Part shown: positions 1 to 8,848 of the stretch, in pieces
How the letters are laid out: the number at the start of each line of letters is the position of its first letter
Numbering within the stretch: the stretch's first letter is position 1
From: an uncultured Bacteroidales bacterium
GTDB lineage: Bacteria > Bacteroidota > Bacteroidia > Bacteroidales > UBA932
Assembly (NCBI GenBank): GCA_934725575.1
Contig: CAKVCK010000011.1
Location: 1-64,000, forward strand
Reading direction: 5' to 3'
Length of the DNA: 64,000 bases
Notes under the pieces: model-generated
The model's input: only the letters and a program-made list of their open reading frames with translations
Told to the model about the DNA's origin: nothing
The model's database searches: none
Position numbers and translations under genes: made by a program

Positions 1-35
1 TGACAAACTTTTCAAAGAACTGGTTTTATTTACTG

Positions 36-56
36 CCAGGGCCGCTTAGGCCCTGG
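36..56. other. Perfect 8-bp stem-loop
   Basis: CCAGGGCC and GGCCCTGG flank the loop GCTTA. No T-run follows on either strand, so this is not a clear intrinsic terminator. It could be the tail of a feature that starts outside the window. Function unknown. Confidence 0.5.
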
Positions 57-1270
57 AAAAATTAACGAACTATTGATTGGTTATAATGCAAAATAAAAGT
101 GCGGATGTTATTTTTGCCGTTCCCAAGGGCTACCACACCCCGCAATAACAAGCAAGAAACACCCACACACACGTGTGAGTATCTACTGCTATTACTGTTA
201 TTGCTTACTAAAGTGGTAGTTTAGGGAAGCACTAATAGTTTGTAAATACCTATTTATATGTTCTAAATGTTTTTTATCTACTACATAACTTTACTTTTCC
301 ATAAATTTTTTCAAAAATACATATTATTTCAATATATCCAAAGACAAAACGTTAAAATATGTTTGGATCAAAAAAAAGACCACTTGTACCATCCATATCA
401 TCAGATCATAAGTTGAGCGATCAGAAACGCCTTCAACAATGTTGGCTTGCTGGTAATAATATAAGGTAATTATATACGAGTTGACTACACAGCCACATTG
501 CATCGGTGCACATTGGAGTCCACAATATGATCTGTAAGCCAGTAGTTATCAAGCGGGTGTTACTTCAGCTGTGCGGCATTTTTCACATCTGGAGCGTCAA
601 AACATTGTCCGCTGGTCAGATGCGTTTTCAGGTGTAATAAGTTCTGGTTTCTCCAACATTGGAACTTGATCGCATTTGCCCTCCTTTCCAGTCAGTCGTG
701 AAATCCAGCGCTTGGCGTCTCCGTCATATTGCAAGGTACGGCTGACTATTGCTGTCCCACGCCAACATTCACATCAAGGCTGACGGCCGGCGTCGTTATC
801 TATCAACGACACGCGACATCCAGCTGCCTTCCGAACATAGTCACCTTTGCCAAGGGCATACATATTGCCATTTTGCAAAACAGCGGCATACGATTATTCT
901 TCTACACCATTGTGAGGCACGGTCGTATGCCACCCATAGATACAGAAACCATAGGTGGCATATCCACAGGCCTCTCGTCGTACTCAGGGTTGGTTTGCGT
1001 GCCGCCATATTCACAAAATGCGGGTGACGACAGCACGTATGTAACTGTTTGGCGACCGCTTGCATACCACATTAGTCAACTGCTATATCGTTACCATAAC
1101 TTGTCCCCATCAAACCACGCTGGATCTTTTAAACAGCCAAGTGCACTATGCGTACCAATCTACAGAGACATCATATATGACATCGAGAGTGCTTGTGAAA
1201 CTCCCCAGAAGAAGATAGTAAAGGATTGCACCCTTTTCCGGTTGCGAATGTCTCGACAATAAGACCATCA
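57..1270. other. Gene-free region
   Basis: I see no supportable gene here. The first ~700 bases are AT-rich with stops in all frames. An open frame over 729-1262 has rare codons, no recognisable family and no close start signal, and it runs through a repeat that is also found near 32.2 kb. I read the stretch as decayed or recombined DNA. Confidence 0.6.
863..1087. repeat. Dispersed ~225-bp repeat, copy A
   Basis: This segment matches 32219-32445 in the same orientation, at roughly 85% identity by eye with a few 1-2 base indels. Shared blocks include GCAAAACAGCGGCATACGAT, CTCTCGTCGTACTCAGGGT and ATTAGTCAACTGCTATAT. The second copy directly follows a decayed outer-membrane receptor, so this may be a decayed piece of the same family, but the translation no longer shows it. 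Confidence 0.8.
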
Positions 1271-1334
1271 TTTTTGCCGATATCGGCAAAAATTAGTATT
1301 TTTGGAGTAAAAACATACAATCACTTGCCGATAT
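1271..1334 (+). promoter_or_regulatory. Promoter and palindromic operator of the Fic gene
   Basis: A perfect 22-bp palindrome with core GCCGATATCGGC and A/T arms lies at 1271-1292. It sits just upstream of a Bacteroidetes -7 box TATTTTTG at 1297-1304. A further half-site, TTGCCGATAT at 1325-1334, overlaps the ATG at 1333. A repressor bound here would block both polymerase and the start codon. That the Fic protein itself, through its N-terminal HTH-like segment, is the repressor is inference. Confidence 0.65.
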
Positions 1335-2220
1335 GAAGTATATTTCAGTCAGCGAATACGCAGTTTCACATAATATTCCGGAGAGGACGGTACGCAACTG
1401 GTGTGCGTCCGGGAAGATTGATGGTGCGTTTCTTACAGGAAAGACTTGGAGCCTTCCGGCTGATACTGTGATTCCAAACGTCAAGACATCAAAAAGGAAA
1501 CCATCCCCTCTGCTGAAAAGACTGCGTGAGGAGAAAGAGGCCGGCCTGAAAGGAGGCATCTACCATAAAACCCAAATAGACCTGACTTACAACTCAAACC
1601 ACATCGAAGGGAGCCGGCTGTCGCACGAACAGACCAGATATATTTTCGAGACTAACACCATAGGCCTCAGCGATGAGTCAATAAATGTTGACGACATTGT
1701 CGAAACTGTCAATCACTTCAGGTGCATAGACATCATTATCGACAAGGCGGAGGAGAAGATCACAGAAGGCTTCATAAAGGAGATCCACAGAATACTCAAA
1801 TCCGGGACCTCCGACAGTATGAAATCGTGGTTTAACGTAGGTGATTACAAGAGACTCCCGAATGAAGTGGGCGGCAACGAGACTTGCGCGCCGGAAAATG
1901 TTCACGCTGAGATGACTGCGCTTCTGAAGCTTTACAATCAGAATAAGACAAAGACTCTTGATGACATCATAGACTTCCACAAGAGGTTCGAGTCAATCCA
2001 CCCTTTTCAAGACGGGAACGGCAGAGTCGGAAGACTTCTGATGTTCAAGGAGTGCCTCAGCAACGGGATAGTGCCTTTCATCATAACAGATGACCTGAAA
2101 ATGTTCTACTACCGTGGCCTGAGGAACTGGCCGGACATTCCCGGCTACCTTCGCGACACCTGCCTCCACGCACAAGACAACTACAAGGCGGTTCTGGAAT
2201 ATTTCAGGATTGAGTACTGA
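1333..2220 (+). CDS. Fic family protein with N-terminal inhibitory motif
   Basis: This 295-residue protein has an HTH-like N-terminus (about residues 1-45, with SVSEYAVSHNIPERTVRNW) followed by a Fic domain. The catalytic motif HPFQDGNGRVGR starts near residue 223 and fits HPFx(D/E)GNGRxxR. An inhibitory motif SNHIEG (S88-G93, pattern S/TxxxEG) precedes it, as in class II Fic proteins, where its glutamate blocks ATP binding. Fic enzymes usually transfer AMP to a hydroxyl of a target protein; the target here is unknown. It has its own promoter with a palindromic operator and converges on the ATPase gene, with 28 bases between their stops. It could act as a self-regulated AMPylator or a toxin-like enzyme. 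Confidence 0.88.
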   Translation: MKYISVSEYAVSHNIPERTVRNWCASGKIDGAFLTGKTWSLPADTVIPNVKTSKRKPSPLLKRLREEKEAGLKGGIYHKTQIDLTYNSNHIEGSRLSHEQTRYIFETNTIGLSDESINVDDIVETVNHFRCIDIIIDKAEEKITEGFIKEIHRILKSGTSDSMKSWFNVGDYKRLPNEVGGNETCAPENVHAEMTALLKLYNQNKTKTLDDIIDFHKRFESIHPFQDGNGRVGRLLMFKECLSNGIVPFIITDDLKMFYYRGLRNWPDIPGYLRDTCLHAQDNYKAVLEYFRIEY

Positions 2221-2248
2221 AGTGCGTAGTTCAAAAGGCCAGAATCGT

Positions 2249-3532
2249 TTATGGCCGCAAACAACCGATAGGAACGACATAAATCCCATCCTCCGGACGA
2301 CGATACGCATAGTCTCCTGTGGCTGTAAGTATCATTTTGAAGGCCGGCTCCTTCATTTTTGATGTATCAATCTGATTGGACAACGCAGTCAATGTGGCGG
2401 CTCCGTCGTTGATTAATGACTGCCCGCCTAATTTGATCTCAATAAGTCCGTAGCGGCCACCACGCAAATGTAATACAGCATCACATTCCAGACCACTTTT
2501 ATCACGGTAATGGTAAACTTTCCCGTTCATAGATTCTGCGAACACCCTCAAATCCCTTACACATAATGTCTCAAAGAAGAGCCCCATTGTATTAAGATCA
2601 TTCATCAAATCCTCCGGTCCTATCTCCAGCGCCGCTGTGGCAATAGACGGATCAACAAAATATCTAGTATCAGATGTGCGTATGGCAGTCTTTGAACGAA
2701 GGTTCGGATTCCAAGCCGGCATATCCTCAATCACAAATATTTTTCGGAGTGCATCCAGATAAGAGTTTATGGTGTTCTCATCAAGACTTGAGGCATCATT
2801 GTTCTTCAGGTCCTCACGCAAAGTTGCAATGGAGGCTTGGGTGCCTTGATGGCGCGCATAAGAGCGCATAAGACGACGTACCCTTTCAGAAGCACGCTTT
2901 ACCCCATCGACTCTAGAGACATCCTCCTTTGTTACGGCATCATAGTAATCGAAAGCCTGCTCAAGAGCTATCTCGTCCGGAAGTCCGACAGCCATAGGCC
3001 ATCCGCCTCTACATATCAAGAAAGCAATGTCTGTCAGCTTCAAGTCATTCTCTGCCATTATTTTTTCAGGAGAGGTGAACAACTCCGACAACCGAACTCG
3101 TCCATTGGACTCTCCTGATTCGAACAAGGTCATTGGACGCATCGTGAGCCAAGCGAACCTTCCGGTCCCTGAATGTTCCCTCTCCTCTTCCGCCTTTTTG
3201 TCCGGAACCGCCGAACCTGTCAGAATGAACTGCCCCATTTTATGACGCTCATCCACAGTGTAACGCACTGCGTCCCAAAGTTTCGGTACAGTCTGCCATT
3301 CATCAATAAGCATCGGGGCTTCTCCTCCTAAAGCCACCTCCATATCTATTTCCAAAAGACTTTTAAATTGCTCCTTCACATCTTTTCTGGCCAGAAGCAC
3401 CTTGCTTGCGGCTATTTCTTCCGCAGTTGTTGTCTTGCCGCACCATTTGGGGCCCTCTATTAGAACGGCACCCTTTGCCTGAAGCTTCTTCTCAAGGAGA
3501 AAATCCAATATTCTATGCCTATATCCTTCCAT
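2249..3532 (-). CDS. AAA-type ATPase with DUF4143 domain
   Basis: This protein has 427 residues. A Walker A motif GPKWCGKT lies at residues 27-34 and a Walker B-like APMLIDEW follows. The C-terminal half, with features such as GKVYHYRDKSGLECDAVL and YGLIEIKLGG, is a DUF4143 domain, which resembles PD-(D/E)XK nuclease folds. The role of these AAA_14/DUF4143 ATPases is poorly known; they are common in accessory DNA. The start ATGGAAGGATATAG follows a -7 box TATATTTG (3556-3563 on the minus strand) and three 23-bp iterons. It converges on the Fic gene. The family call is firm, the function open. Confidence 0.88.
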   Translation of the reverse strand: MEGYRHRILDFLLEKKLQAKGAVLIEGPKWCGKTTTAEEIAASKVLLARKDVKEQFKSLLEIDMEVALGGEAPMLIDEWQTVPKLWDAVRYTVDERHKMGQFILTGSAVPDKKAEEEREHSGTGRFAWLTMRPMTLFESGESNGRVRLSELFTSPEKIMAENDLKLTDIAFLICRGGWPMAVGLPDEIALEQAFDYYDAVTKEDVSRVDGVKRASERVRRLMRSYARHQGTQASIATLREDLKNNDASSLDENTINSYLDALRKIFVIEDMPAWNPNLRSKTAIRTSDTRYFVDPSIATAALEIGPEDLMNDLNTMGLFFETLCVRDLRVFAESMNGKVYHYRDKSGLECDAVLHLRGGRYGLIEIKLGGQSLINDGAATLTALSNQIDTSKMKEPAFKMILTATGDYAYRRPEDGIYVVPIGCLRP

Positions 3533-3555
3533 ATTGTAAAATATTCTTTCTTAGG

Positions 3556-3563
3556 CAAATATA
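3556..3563 (-). promoter_or_regulatory. -7 promoter box of the DUF4143 gene
   Basis: Read on the minus strand this is TATATTTG, a match to TAnnTTTG, 24 bases before the start codon. The first iteron lies about where the -33 element should be. Confidence 0.6.
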
Positions 3564-3580
3564 ACACAATAATATCAAAA

Positions 3581-3649
3581 TTCAGTAATTTGGCAGAAAA
3601 ACATTCAGTAATTTGGCACAGGATTGTTCAGTAATTCGGCGATAATATT
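3581..3649. repeat. Three 23-bp direct repeats (iteron-like)
   Basis: TTCAGTAATTTGGCA begins at 3581 and 3604, and the variant TTCAGTAATTCGGCG begins at 3627. The period is exactly 23 bp, close to two helical turns, so bound proteins would sit on one face of the DNA. The array overlaps the -33 region of the DUF4143 promoter, which suggests an operator bound cooperatively. Confidence 0.75.
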
Positions 3650-3733
3650 CATAAACAAAAGCACCCGAGGCGCTTGGAGAGGCGGATCGGGTGCGGGAAT
3701 TTGTTATGTTCGTTGTTGCCTGTTGAAAGTCGC

Positions 3734-6115
3734 TTAGAACTTGAGGGTCAGGCGGCCGATGGCAGTGGTGCCGGACATCGGGACGAAACCGAGCTGGTAG
3801 TAGCGGTTGGAGTCCGGATGGCCATCAGACTCGCTGATGGCAGAATATACCCATCCGGAGGTGGCCACATGGGCGTTGAATATGTTGTTGACATCAAGGC
3901 CGAGGGTGATTTCCCTCAGGAAGCCACGGAGTTTGACTGGATAGCTGAAGCTGACACCCGACAGGGAATATGCAGGGAGGGAGCGATCCTTGTTCTGCGT
4001 GTTGTCAAGGTACTGGCGGCTCACGAAGGATGTGTGCCAAGTGGCCTGGACTCCTTTGACCTTGACTATGGCGAATCCGTTGACGATGGCGGACGGGGAG
4101 AACGCCAGCGTCGAGTTGTCATAGTGGATCTTCCTTATGCCGGTCTCCTTGTTGCCCCAGTCTTCCACAACCTCGTCAAAGTCCTTGATCTTGTTGGAGC
4201 TGAGGGCTGCATTGGCCTCAAGGGTCAGCCACTTGGCGACATCCACCCCTGCGGTAAGCTCAACTCCGGCGCGATAGGAGTCCTTGATGTTGGTGGTAAG
4301 GTTCTCACCGATGTCGCTCTGCATTCCGGTCTGCACAAACTGGTTCACATAGTCCATGTAGTAGAAGTTCGCCGAAGCGCGGAAAATGGAACCGGAATAC
4401 TGGTAACCCAATTCGTAATCATTGACGTGCTCCGCCTTAGGGAACGGATAGTTGTAGTTGTCCGTGAAATTATTGCGCTCCGGCTCACGGTTGCTCATAG
4501 CCAAAGAGGCATAGGCTCTATGGTTGCCAACCCTATAGCTGACACCCACTTTCGGATTAAAGAAATTGTAGGTCTCGTTGATGTCCAGACGCTGATTCTC
4601 GTAGGTACCGTCCTTCTGCTTGACGAACTTGTCGTTGATGCCATCCGTTGTGTAGCGCACGTGCCTGTACTGAAGGTCAGCGAATGCCGTAAAATGCTCT
4701 CCGAATTGCTTGGAAGTCTTGACAAAACCACTGTAATCATCCTTTCTGGCATCAGAGTCATAATACTTGTAACTGCCGTTGTCGAAGTCAGTGTCGTTCA
4801 GACCGGCAAGTCCAGGATAATGATTGACAACGTCCGTGTTCGAGACATAAGTGAGATAACCGAAATGGTTGCCCCGGAACATCTGGCCGGAAAGTCCTCC
4901 GATGACATCCCATCCGTTGTTGTTGTAACTGATGTTATAGACAAACCCGGCAGCATTCTGCGACAGGCCTTTCTGACGGACGAAATCGGATGTTACAGGT
5001 TTCCCGTTAGATTTTACCATGTCAAAACCGAACTTGGAGACCTTGCTGCCCGATTTGAACTCATCATAGTAGCCATATCCGTAAGTGTAATGAAGGGACA
5101 GTGTGGTCTTCAAGCTCTCGTTGATGTCCCACGCAGCGGAAAGGATGTTATGGTCTTGCCAGAAGTTGTCCGTAGTCTTCGGCCAGTAGCTGCCGTCGTT
5201 CAGAGTGTAGCGGGTTGTCTTGTAAGTGTCAGGATCCATTGACTCATAGAGAGAATTGAATCGTCCGAGTCCCACACGGTACATATCAGCGTAGGTCTTG
5301 ATGCCGGTGGCTTTACCATAAGTCCCGTCCATAATCGATAAGTCGCCTGTTCCGGCGGTGACACCACTCCAAGCCTGGCCGGTATGCTCGTAGTTCCCGA
5401 TGTTCCTGTACCTGATGATGAAGTCTCTTCCAAGCCAGCTGAGGCCAGCATACCAAGATCCTGATTTTCCAGCTGTTCCATGAACATATCCGTCAGTTCC
5501 TGTGGTGTGGAAAGCGGCGTCAGCCACAAAATGATTGCCGAGCAGCCCCGTGGACATCGAGAAGCCGGTGTTGTAGGTGTTGTAGCTGCCGTAGGAGGCG
5601 TTCAGTTCCACGAACGGATCGTAGGACGGAGCCTTTGTACGAAGAGCGACAGAGCCGCCGAACGCGCCGTCACCGTTGGTTGAGGAACCCACACCACGCT
5701 GGATCTGAGCACTTTCCAAAATGGCTGAATAACTGTTCATATTCGCCCAGAAGACGCACTGATCCTCTGGAGAGTTGAGCGGCACACCGTCGATCGTGAC
5801 ATTGATTCTGGAATCCCCCGCTCCTCTGATACGCATGTATGTCGTACCTGTTCCGAGACCGTTCTCGCTCCAGGATAGCACACCCGGAGTCGTGGAAAAG
5901 AGGAACGGAAGTTCCTTGCCGGTTCCTGAAAAGTTTTGAAGAGCCTTGCGGTCAACGTTCGCGATCGCATAAGGGGCGTTCTTCTGCGCGCGGACACCTT
6001 TCACAATGGCCTCGTTCAGAACCTCGGCCTTTGTTGTGTCCGGTTGGCTTTGAGCGTTCAAAGCCTGTGGAGTCATCGCGGCAAGCGCCGCCGATACAAA
6101 TAAAAAACCTCGCAT
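3734..6115 (-). CDS. TonB-dependent receptor, probably for thiamine
   Basis: This 793-residue outer-membrane receptor has a signal peptide (MRGFLFVSAALAAMTPQALNAQ), then a plug domain around residues 45-150 with TTYMRIRGAGDSRINVTIDG and RGVGSSTNGDGAFGG. A 22-stranded barrel follows, ending in the typical aromatic-rich terminus TAIGRLTLKF. A TPP riboswitch lies directly upstream, so expression should fall when thiamine pyrophosphate is plentiful. Thiamine-regulated outer-membrane receptors (OMR1 type) are known in Bacteroidetes and work with the TonB energy system; the inner-membrane partner PnuT is not in this window. Unlike its neighbours it contains at least five CATG sites. The substrate (thiamine or a precursor) is inferred from the riboswitch. 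Confidence 0.9.
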   Translation of the reverse strand: MRGFLFVSAALAAMTPQALNAQSQPDTTKAEVLNEAIVKGVRAQKNAPYAIANVDRKALQNFSGTGKELPFLFSTTPGVLSWSENGLGTGTTYMRIRGAGDSRINVTIDGVPLNSPEDQCVFWANMNSYSAILESAQIQRGVGSSTNGDGAFGGSVALRTKAPSYDPFVELNASYGSYNTYNTGFSMSTGLLGNHFVADAAFHTTGTDGYVHGTAGKSGSWYAGLSWLGRDFIIRYRNIGNYEHTGQAWSGVTAGTGDLSIMDGTYGKATGIKTYADMYRVGLGRFNSLYESMDPDTYKTTRYTLNDGSYWPKTTDNFWQDHNILSAAWDINESLKTTLSLHYTYGYGYYDEFKSGSKVSKFGFDMVKSNGKPVTSDFVRQKGLSQNAAGFVYNISYNNNGWDVIGGLSGQMFRGNHFGYLTYVSNTDVVNHYPGLAGLNDTDFDNGSYKYYDSDARKDDYSGFVKTSKQFGEHFTAFADLQYRHVRYTTDGINDKFVKQKDGTYENQRLDINETYNFFNPKVGVSYRVGNHRAYASLAMSNREPERNNFTDNYNYPFPKAEHVNDYELGYQYSGSIFRASANFYYMDYVNQFVQTGMQSDIGENLTTNIKDSYRAGVELTAGVDVAKWLTLEANAALSSNKIKDFDEVVEDWGNKETGIRKIHYDNSTLAFSPSAIVNGFAIVKVKGVQATWHTSFVSRQYLDNTQNKDRSLPAYSLSGVSFSYPVKLRGFLREITLGLDVNNIFNAHVATSGWVYSAISESDGHPDSNRYYQLGFVPMSGTTAIGRLTLKF

Positions 6116-6165
6116 AATGTTTTGAATATTAATGCAAGGGGCTGCCGATTACGGCATTCTGAGAC

Positions 6166-6246
6166 ATCGCTTCCCTTCGGCGGCATTATCCGCATCAGGT
6201 TCATTGGGTATGATCTCAACCGGGCGACACGCCCAGTACCCCCGCT
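6166..6246 (-). promoter_or_regulatory. TPP riboswitch (THI element)
   Basis: The minus strand reads GGGGGTACT, a short hairpin, TTGAGATCATACCC, GAACCTGATGCGGATAATG, CCGCCGAAGGGAAGCG. These are the conserved pieces of the thiamine pyrophosphate aptamer. A small hairpin (TGCCG, TAAT, CGGCA) lies between it and the receptor start at 6115. No U-run follows that hairpin, so control may act on translation rather than by termination. Confidence 0.95.
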
Positions 6247-6265
6247 TGTTATTTTCTTTTATTCA

Positions 6266-6289
6266 GTCGCTTCGACAGGCTCAGCGACC
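6266..6289. repeat. REP-like short repeat
   Basis: GTCGCTTCGACAGGCTCAGC followed by GACC. It has imperfect dyad symmetry (GTCGCT...AGCGAC) and lies directly after the glutaminyl cyclase stop codon. Related copies occur at 11392-11464, 29790-29816, 35611-35634, 36081-36108 and 62243-62318. Confidence 0.75.
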
Positions 6290-6290
6290 T

Positions 6291-7067
6291 CTATTTCTTT
6301 TCTACCAGACGCACCTCATAGAGCCTCTTCCAGCACTTGCCGGTAAGGTAAATCTTACCGTCCTTCGGATTGTAGGCGATTCCGTTCAGCACATCCGTGT
6401 TAGTGTCACGCAAAGACTTGGGCAGTAGCCCTGTGCAATCAACAGTCCCCTCGACCGTTCCGTCCGAAGGATTGATGATCACAATCATATCCGTCATATA
6501 GACGTTCGCCCAAATCTTTCCGTCAATCCATTCCAATTCGTTCAGCATCTGCACAGGCCGGCCATTCATCTTGACAGTCAGCACCTTCTGCTGCTTGAAC
6601 TTCTCGTCCATAAAATATAGACGAGCCGAACCATCAGAAGCAATCAGACTCTTCCCGTCCGTCGTCAATCCCCATCCCTCACGAGGGTAGCTCCAAGTCG
6701 ATTTGTATGCCAAAGTCTTTGCGTCATAGACAAATGCAACTTTATTCAACCAAGTAAGTATGAATATGTTCCCGTTCAACTCGACCGAACCTTCAAGGAA
6801 ATATTTCTTGTCGAAATCGAACCTCTTCAAAGCCTTTCCTGTCGCCAGATCAACCTTTCGGAGAGTCGATTCGCCGTATTGTCCGGTGGTCTCGATCATC
6901 TCCCCGTTCAGGAAGAAAAGCCCCTGCGTGAACGAAGTCTCATCGTGAATATATTCCTTCACAACCTGAACCTTGTACTGACGCACCTTGGCATCAGCAC
7001 ACGAAGCGGAAAGCAGCGCCAGCGCAGCCAACGCGGTTCCTATGAATATATTCACGAATCTCCTCAT
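6291..7067 (-). CDS. Glutaminyl-peptide cyclotransferase lipoprotein
   Basis: This 258-residue protein belongs to the plant/bacterial-type glutamine cyclotransferase family, a five-bladed propeller. Such enzymes convert N-terminal glutamine of proteins to pyroglutamate, which blocks aminopeptidases. A lipobox LLSASC near residue 23 predicts an exported lipoprotein. Family features include HDETSFTQGLFF, GQYGESTLRKVDL, WGLTTDG and LNELEWIDGKIWANVY. In Bacteroidetes many proteins exposed after signal cleavage begin with glutamine, which gives a plausible substrate pool (inference). It follows pyrG by 42 bases and precedes the riboswitch. The start ATGAGGAGATTC fits the signal peptide. Confidence 0.9.
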   Translation of the reverse strand: MRRFVNIFIGTALAALALLSASCADAKVRQYKVQVVKEYIHDETSFTQGLFFLNGEMIETTGQYGESTLRKVDLATGKALKRFDFDKKYFLEGSVELNGNIFILTWLNKVAFVYDAKTLAYKSTWSYPREGWGLTTDGKSLIASDGSARLYFMDEKFKQQKVLTVKMNGRPVQMLNELEWIDGKIWANVYMTDMIVIINPSDGTVEGTVDCTGLLPKSLRDTNTDVLNGIAYNPKDGKIYLTGKCWKRLYEVRLVEKK

Positions 7068-7109
7068 TATCTTCTCATTAAGGCCACGGAGCCAAACTCC
7101 GCCGGCATA

Positions 7110-8723
7110 TTACTTTTTCTTCTCCCTGTAGGCCATCGCCGCCTTTACGAACTTCACGAAGATCGGCTGAGGCTTCTCCGGCGTGCTCTTGAGTTCAGGG
7201 TGGAACTGCACACCTATGAAGAACGGATGAGTCGGGATCTCGACTATCTCAACCAGACCTGTGTCCGGGTTCTTTCCGGTGGCCTTGAGTCCGGCGGCCT
7301 CCATCCTTTCAAGGTAGGCGTTGTTGAACTCGTAGCGGTGACGATGCCTTTCCGAAATCATCTCGCTGCCGTAAATCCTATAAGCCAACGAGTTCTTGTC
7401 AAGCTTGCAGTCGTAGGCTCCAAGCCTCATCGTCCCGCCCTTTATCGTTGTGCTCTTCTGCTCCTCCATCAGGTCTATGACCGGATTGGCGGCGTTAGGG
7501 TTGACCTCGGCCGAAATCGCATCCTTGATTCCAAGCACATCCCTGGCGAACTCAACCACGCACATTTGCATTCCCAGACATATTCCGAAGAACGGAACGT
7601 TGTGCTCGCGGGCGTATTTTATTGCAAGAACCTTGCCTTCCAGTCCCCTCTCGCCGAATCCAGGTGCGACGAGAATTCCGTCCATATTCCCGATTTTTTC
7701 CTCCAGGTTGGAACTGTCAAGATGCTCGCTCTGAACAGTGTGGACATTCACCTTGCACTCGTTGGCGGCTCCGGCGTGGACAAAGGATTCCAAAATTGAC
7801 TTGTACGCGTCCTGAAGCTCGACATATTTCCCTACAAGGGCGATGTCAACCTGATGTTTAGGGTTATAGAGCCTGTCAAGAAATGACTTGAGGTTTGTGA
7901 AGTCAGGTTCCGGAGCGGATATTCCGAAATGGTTGAGAACCATCTCGTCAAGATGCTCGTCCTCCATATTCAGTGGCACCTGGTAGATTGAAGGAGCATC
8001 GATTGACTGGATGACGTGGCCAGGCTTGACGTTGCAGAAAAGGGCGACCTTGCGCCTGAGTTCGGGAGTCAACTCCATCTCTGTGCGGCAGACGATGATG
8101 TCTGGGTGGACACCGGCCTGCTGGAGCATCTGGACAGAGTGCTGCGTAGGTTTCGTCTTGAGTTCTTTTGCGGCTCGCAGGTATGGCACAAGAGTCAGGT
8201 GAATGCTGATCAAATCTTCATCCGGTAATTCCCACTGAAGCTGACGGATCGCCTCCACGAACGGTTGGGATTCCATATCTCCCACAGTGCCACCCACTTC
8301 CGTGACAATGACATCGTACTTGCCGGTCTTGCCGAGAAGCAGCATCCTGCGCTTGATCTCGTCGGTGATATGAGGTACGATCTGTACGGTCTTGCCAAGA
8401 TAGGCTCCTTCCCTCTCCTTGTTGATGACCGTCCAGTAGATCTTTCCTGTGGTCACATTGTTGGCCTTGGACATGTGAACTCCGAGGAATCTCTCGTAGT
8501 GGCCGAGATCCAGATCGGTCTCGGCTCCGTCATCCGTAACATAGCACTCGCCGTGCTCGTAAGGATTCAACGTACCCGGATCGATGTTGATGTAGGGATC
8601 GAATTTCTGGATGGTGACCCTAAGTCCTCTGGCCTGAAGAAGTTTGGCCAACGATGCGGCAATGATACCCTTTCCAAGGGATGAAGCGACACCGCCAGTA
8701 ACGAAAACATACTTTGTACTCAT
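7110..8723 (-). CDS. pyrG: CTP synthase
   Basis: CTP synthase makes CTP from UTP, ATP and glutamine. All 537 residues of the usual enzyme are present. The N-terminal amidoligase domain carries the P-loop GGVASSLGKG and the substrate segment GTLNPYEHGECYVTDDGAET. The C-terminal class I glutaminase domain has the nucleophile in GICLGMQM and the His-Glu pair in VQFHPE. The start ATGAGTACAAAG is clear, and a -7 box TAAATTTG (8750-8757, minus strand) lies upstream. It is divergent from the RNase P RNA gene. Confidence 0.98.
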   Translation of the reverse strand: MSTKYVFVTGGVASSLGKGIIAASLAKLLQARGLRVTIQKFDPYINIDPGTLNPYEHGECYVTDDGAETDLDLGHYERFLGVHMSKANNVTTGKIYWTVINKEREGAYLGKTVQIVPHITDEIKRRMLLLGKTGKYDVIVTEVGGTVGDMESQPFVEAIRQLQWELPDEDLISIHLTLVPYLRAAKELKTKPTQHSVQMLQQAGVHPDIIVCRTEMELTPELRRKVALFCNVKPGHVIQSIDAPSIYQVPLNMEDEHLDEMVLNHFGISAPEPDFTNLKSFLDRLYNPKHQVDIALVGKYVELQDAYKSILESFVHAGAANECKVNVHTVQSEHLDSSNLEEKIGNMDGILVAPGFGERGLEGKVLAIKYAREHNVPFFGICLGMQMCVVEFARDVLGIKDAISAEVNPNAANPVIDLMEEQKSTTIKGGTMRLGAYDCKLDKNSLAYRIYGSEMISERHRHRYEFNNAYLERMEAAGLKATGKNPDTGLVEIVEIPTHPFFIGVQFHPELKSTPEKPQPIFVKFVKAAMAYREKKK

Positions 8724-8749
8724 ATTCTTTTCTGCTCTTTACTGGACTA

Positions 8750-8757
8750 CAAATTTA
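8750..8757 (-). promoter_or_regulatory. -7 promoter box of pyrG
   Basis: TAAATTTG on the minus strand matches TAnnTTTG, 26 bases upstream of the pyrG start codon. No clear -33 element was picked out. Confidence 0.5.
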
Positions 8758-8805
8758 TGTCAAAAATGTCATTACCGAAAATTTTTGTTTATTAAATGCT
8801 TTTCA

Positions 8806-8838
8806 TTGACTGCCGAATATGTTTTTTTCGTAATTTTG
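8806..8838 (+). promoter_or_regulatory. Promoter of the RNase P RNA gene
   Basis: TTGAC at 8806-8810 and TAATTTTG at 8831-8838 make a Bacteroidetes-type promoter with 22 bases after the TTG. Transcription would start about where the P1 helix of the RNA begins. Confidence 0.65.
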
Positions 8839-8848
8839 CAGGATAAAA

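Noticed and set aside
729..1262. 177-codon frame in the left gene-poor region
   Set aside because: It runs through the 225-bp repeat, has rare codons and no recognisable domain. The repeat's other copy is not open in the corresponding frame.
3674..5242. Long open frame (522 codons) opposite the TonB receptor
   Set aside because: It is the antisense of a well-supported receptor; the translation is Val/Arg-rich with no family match.
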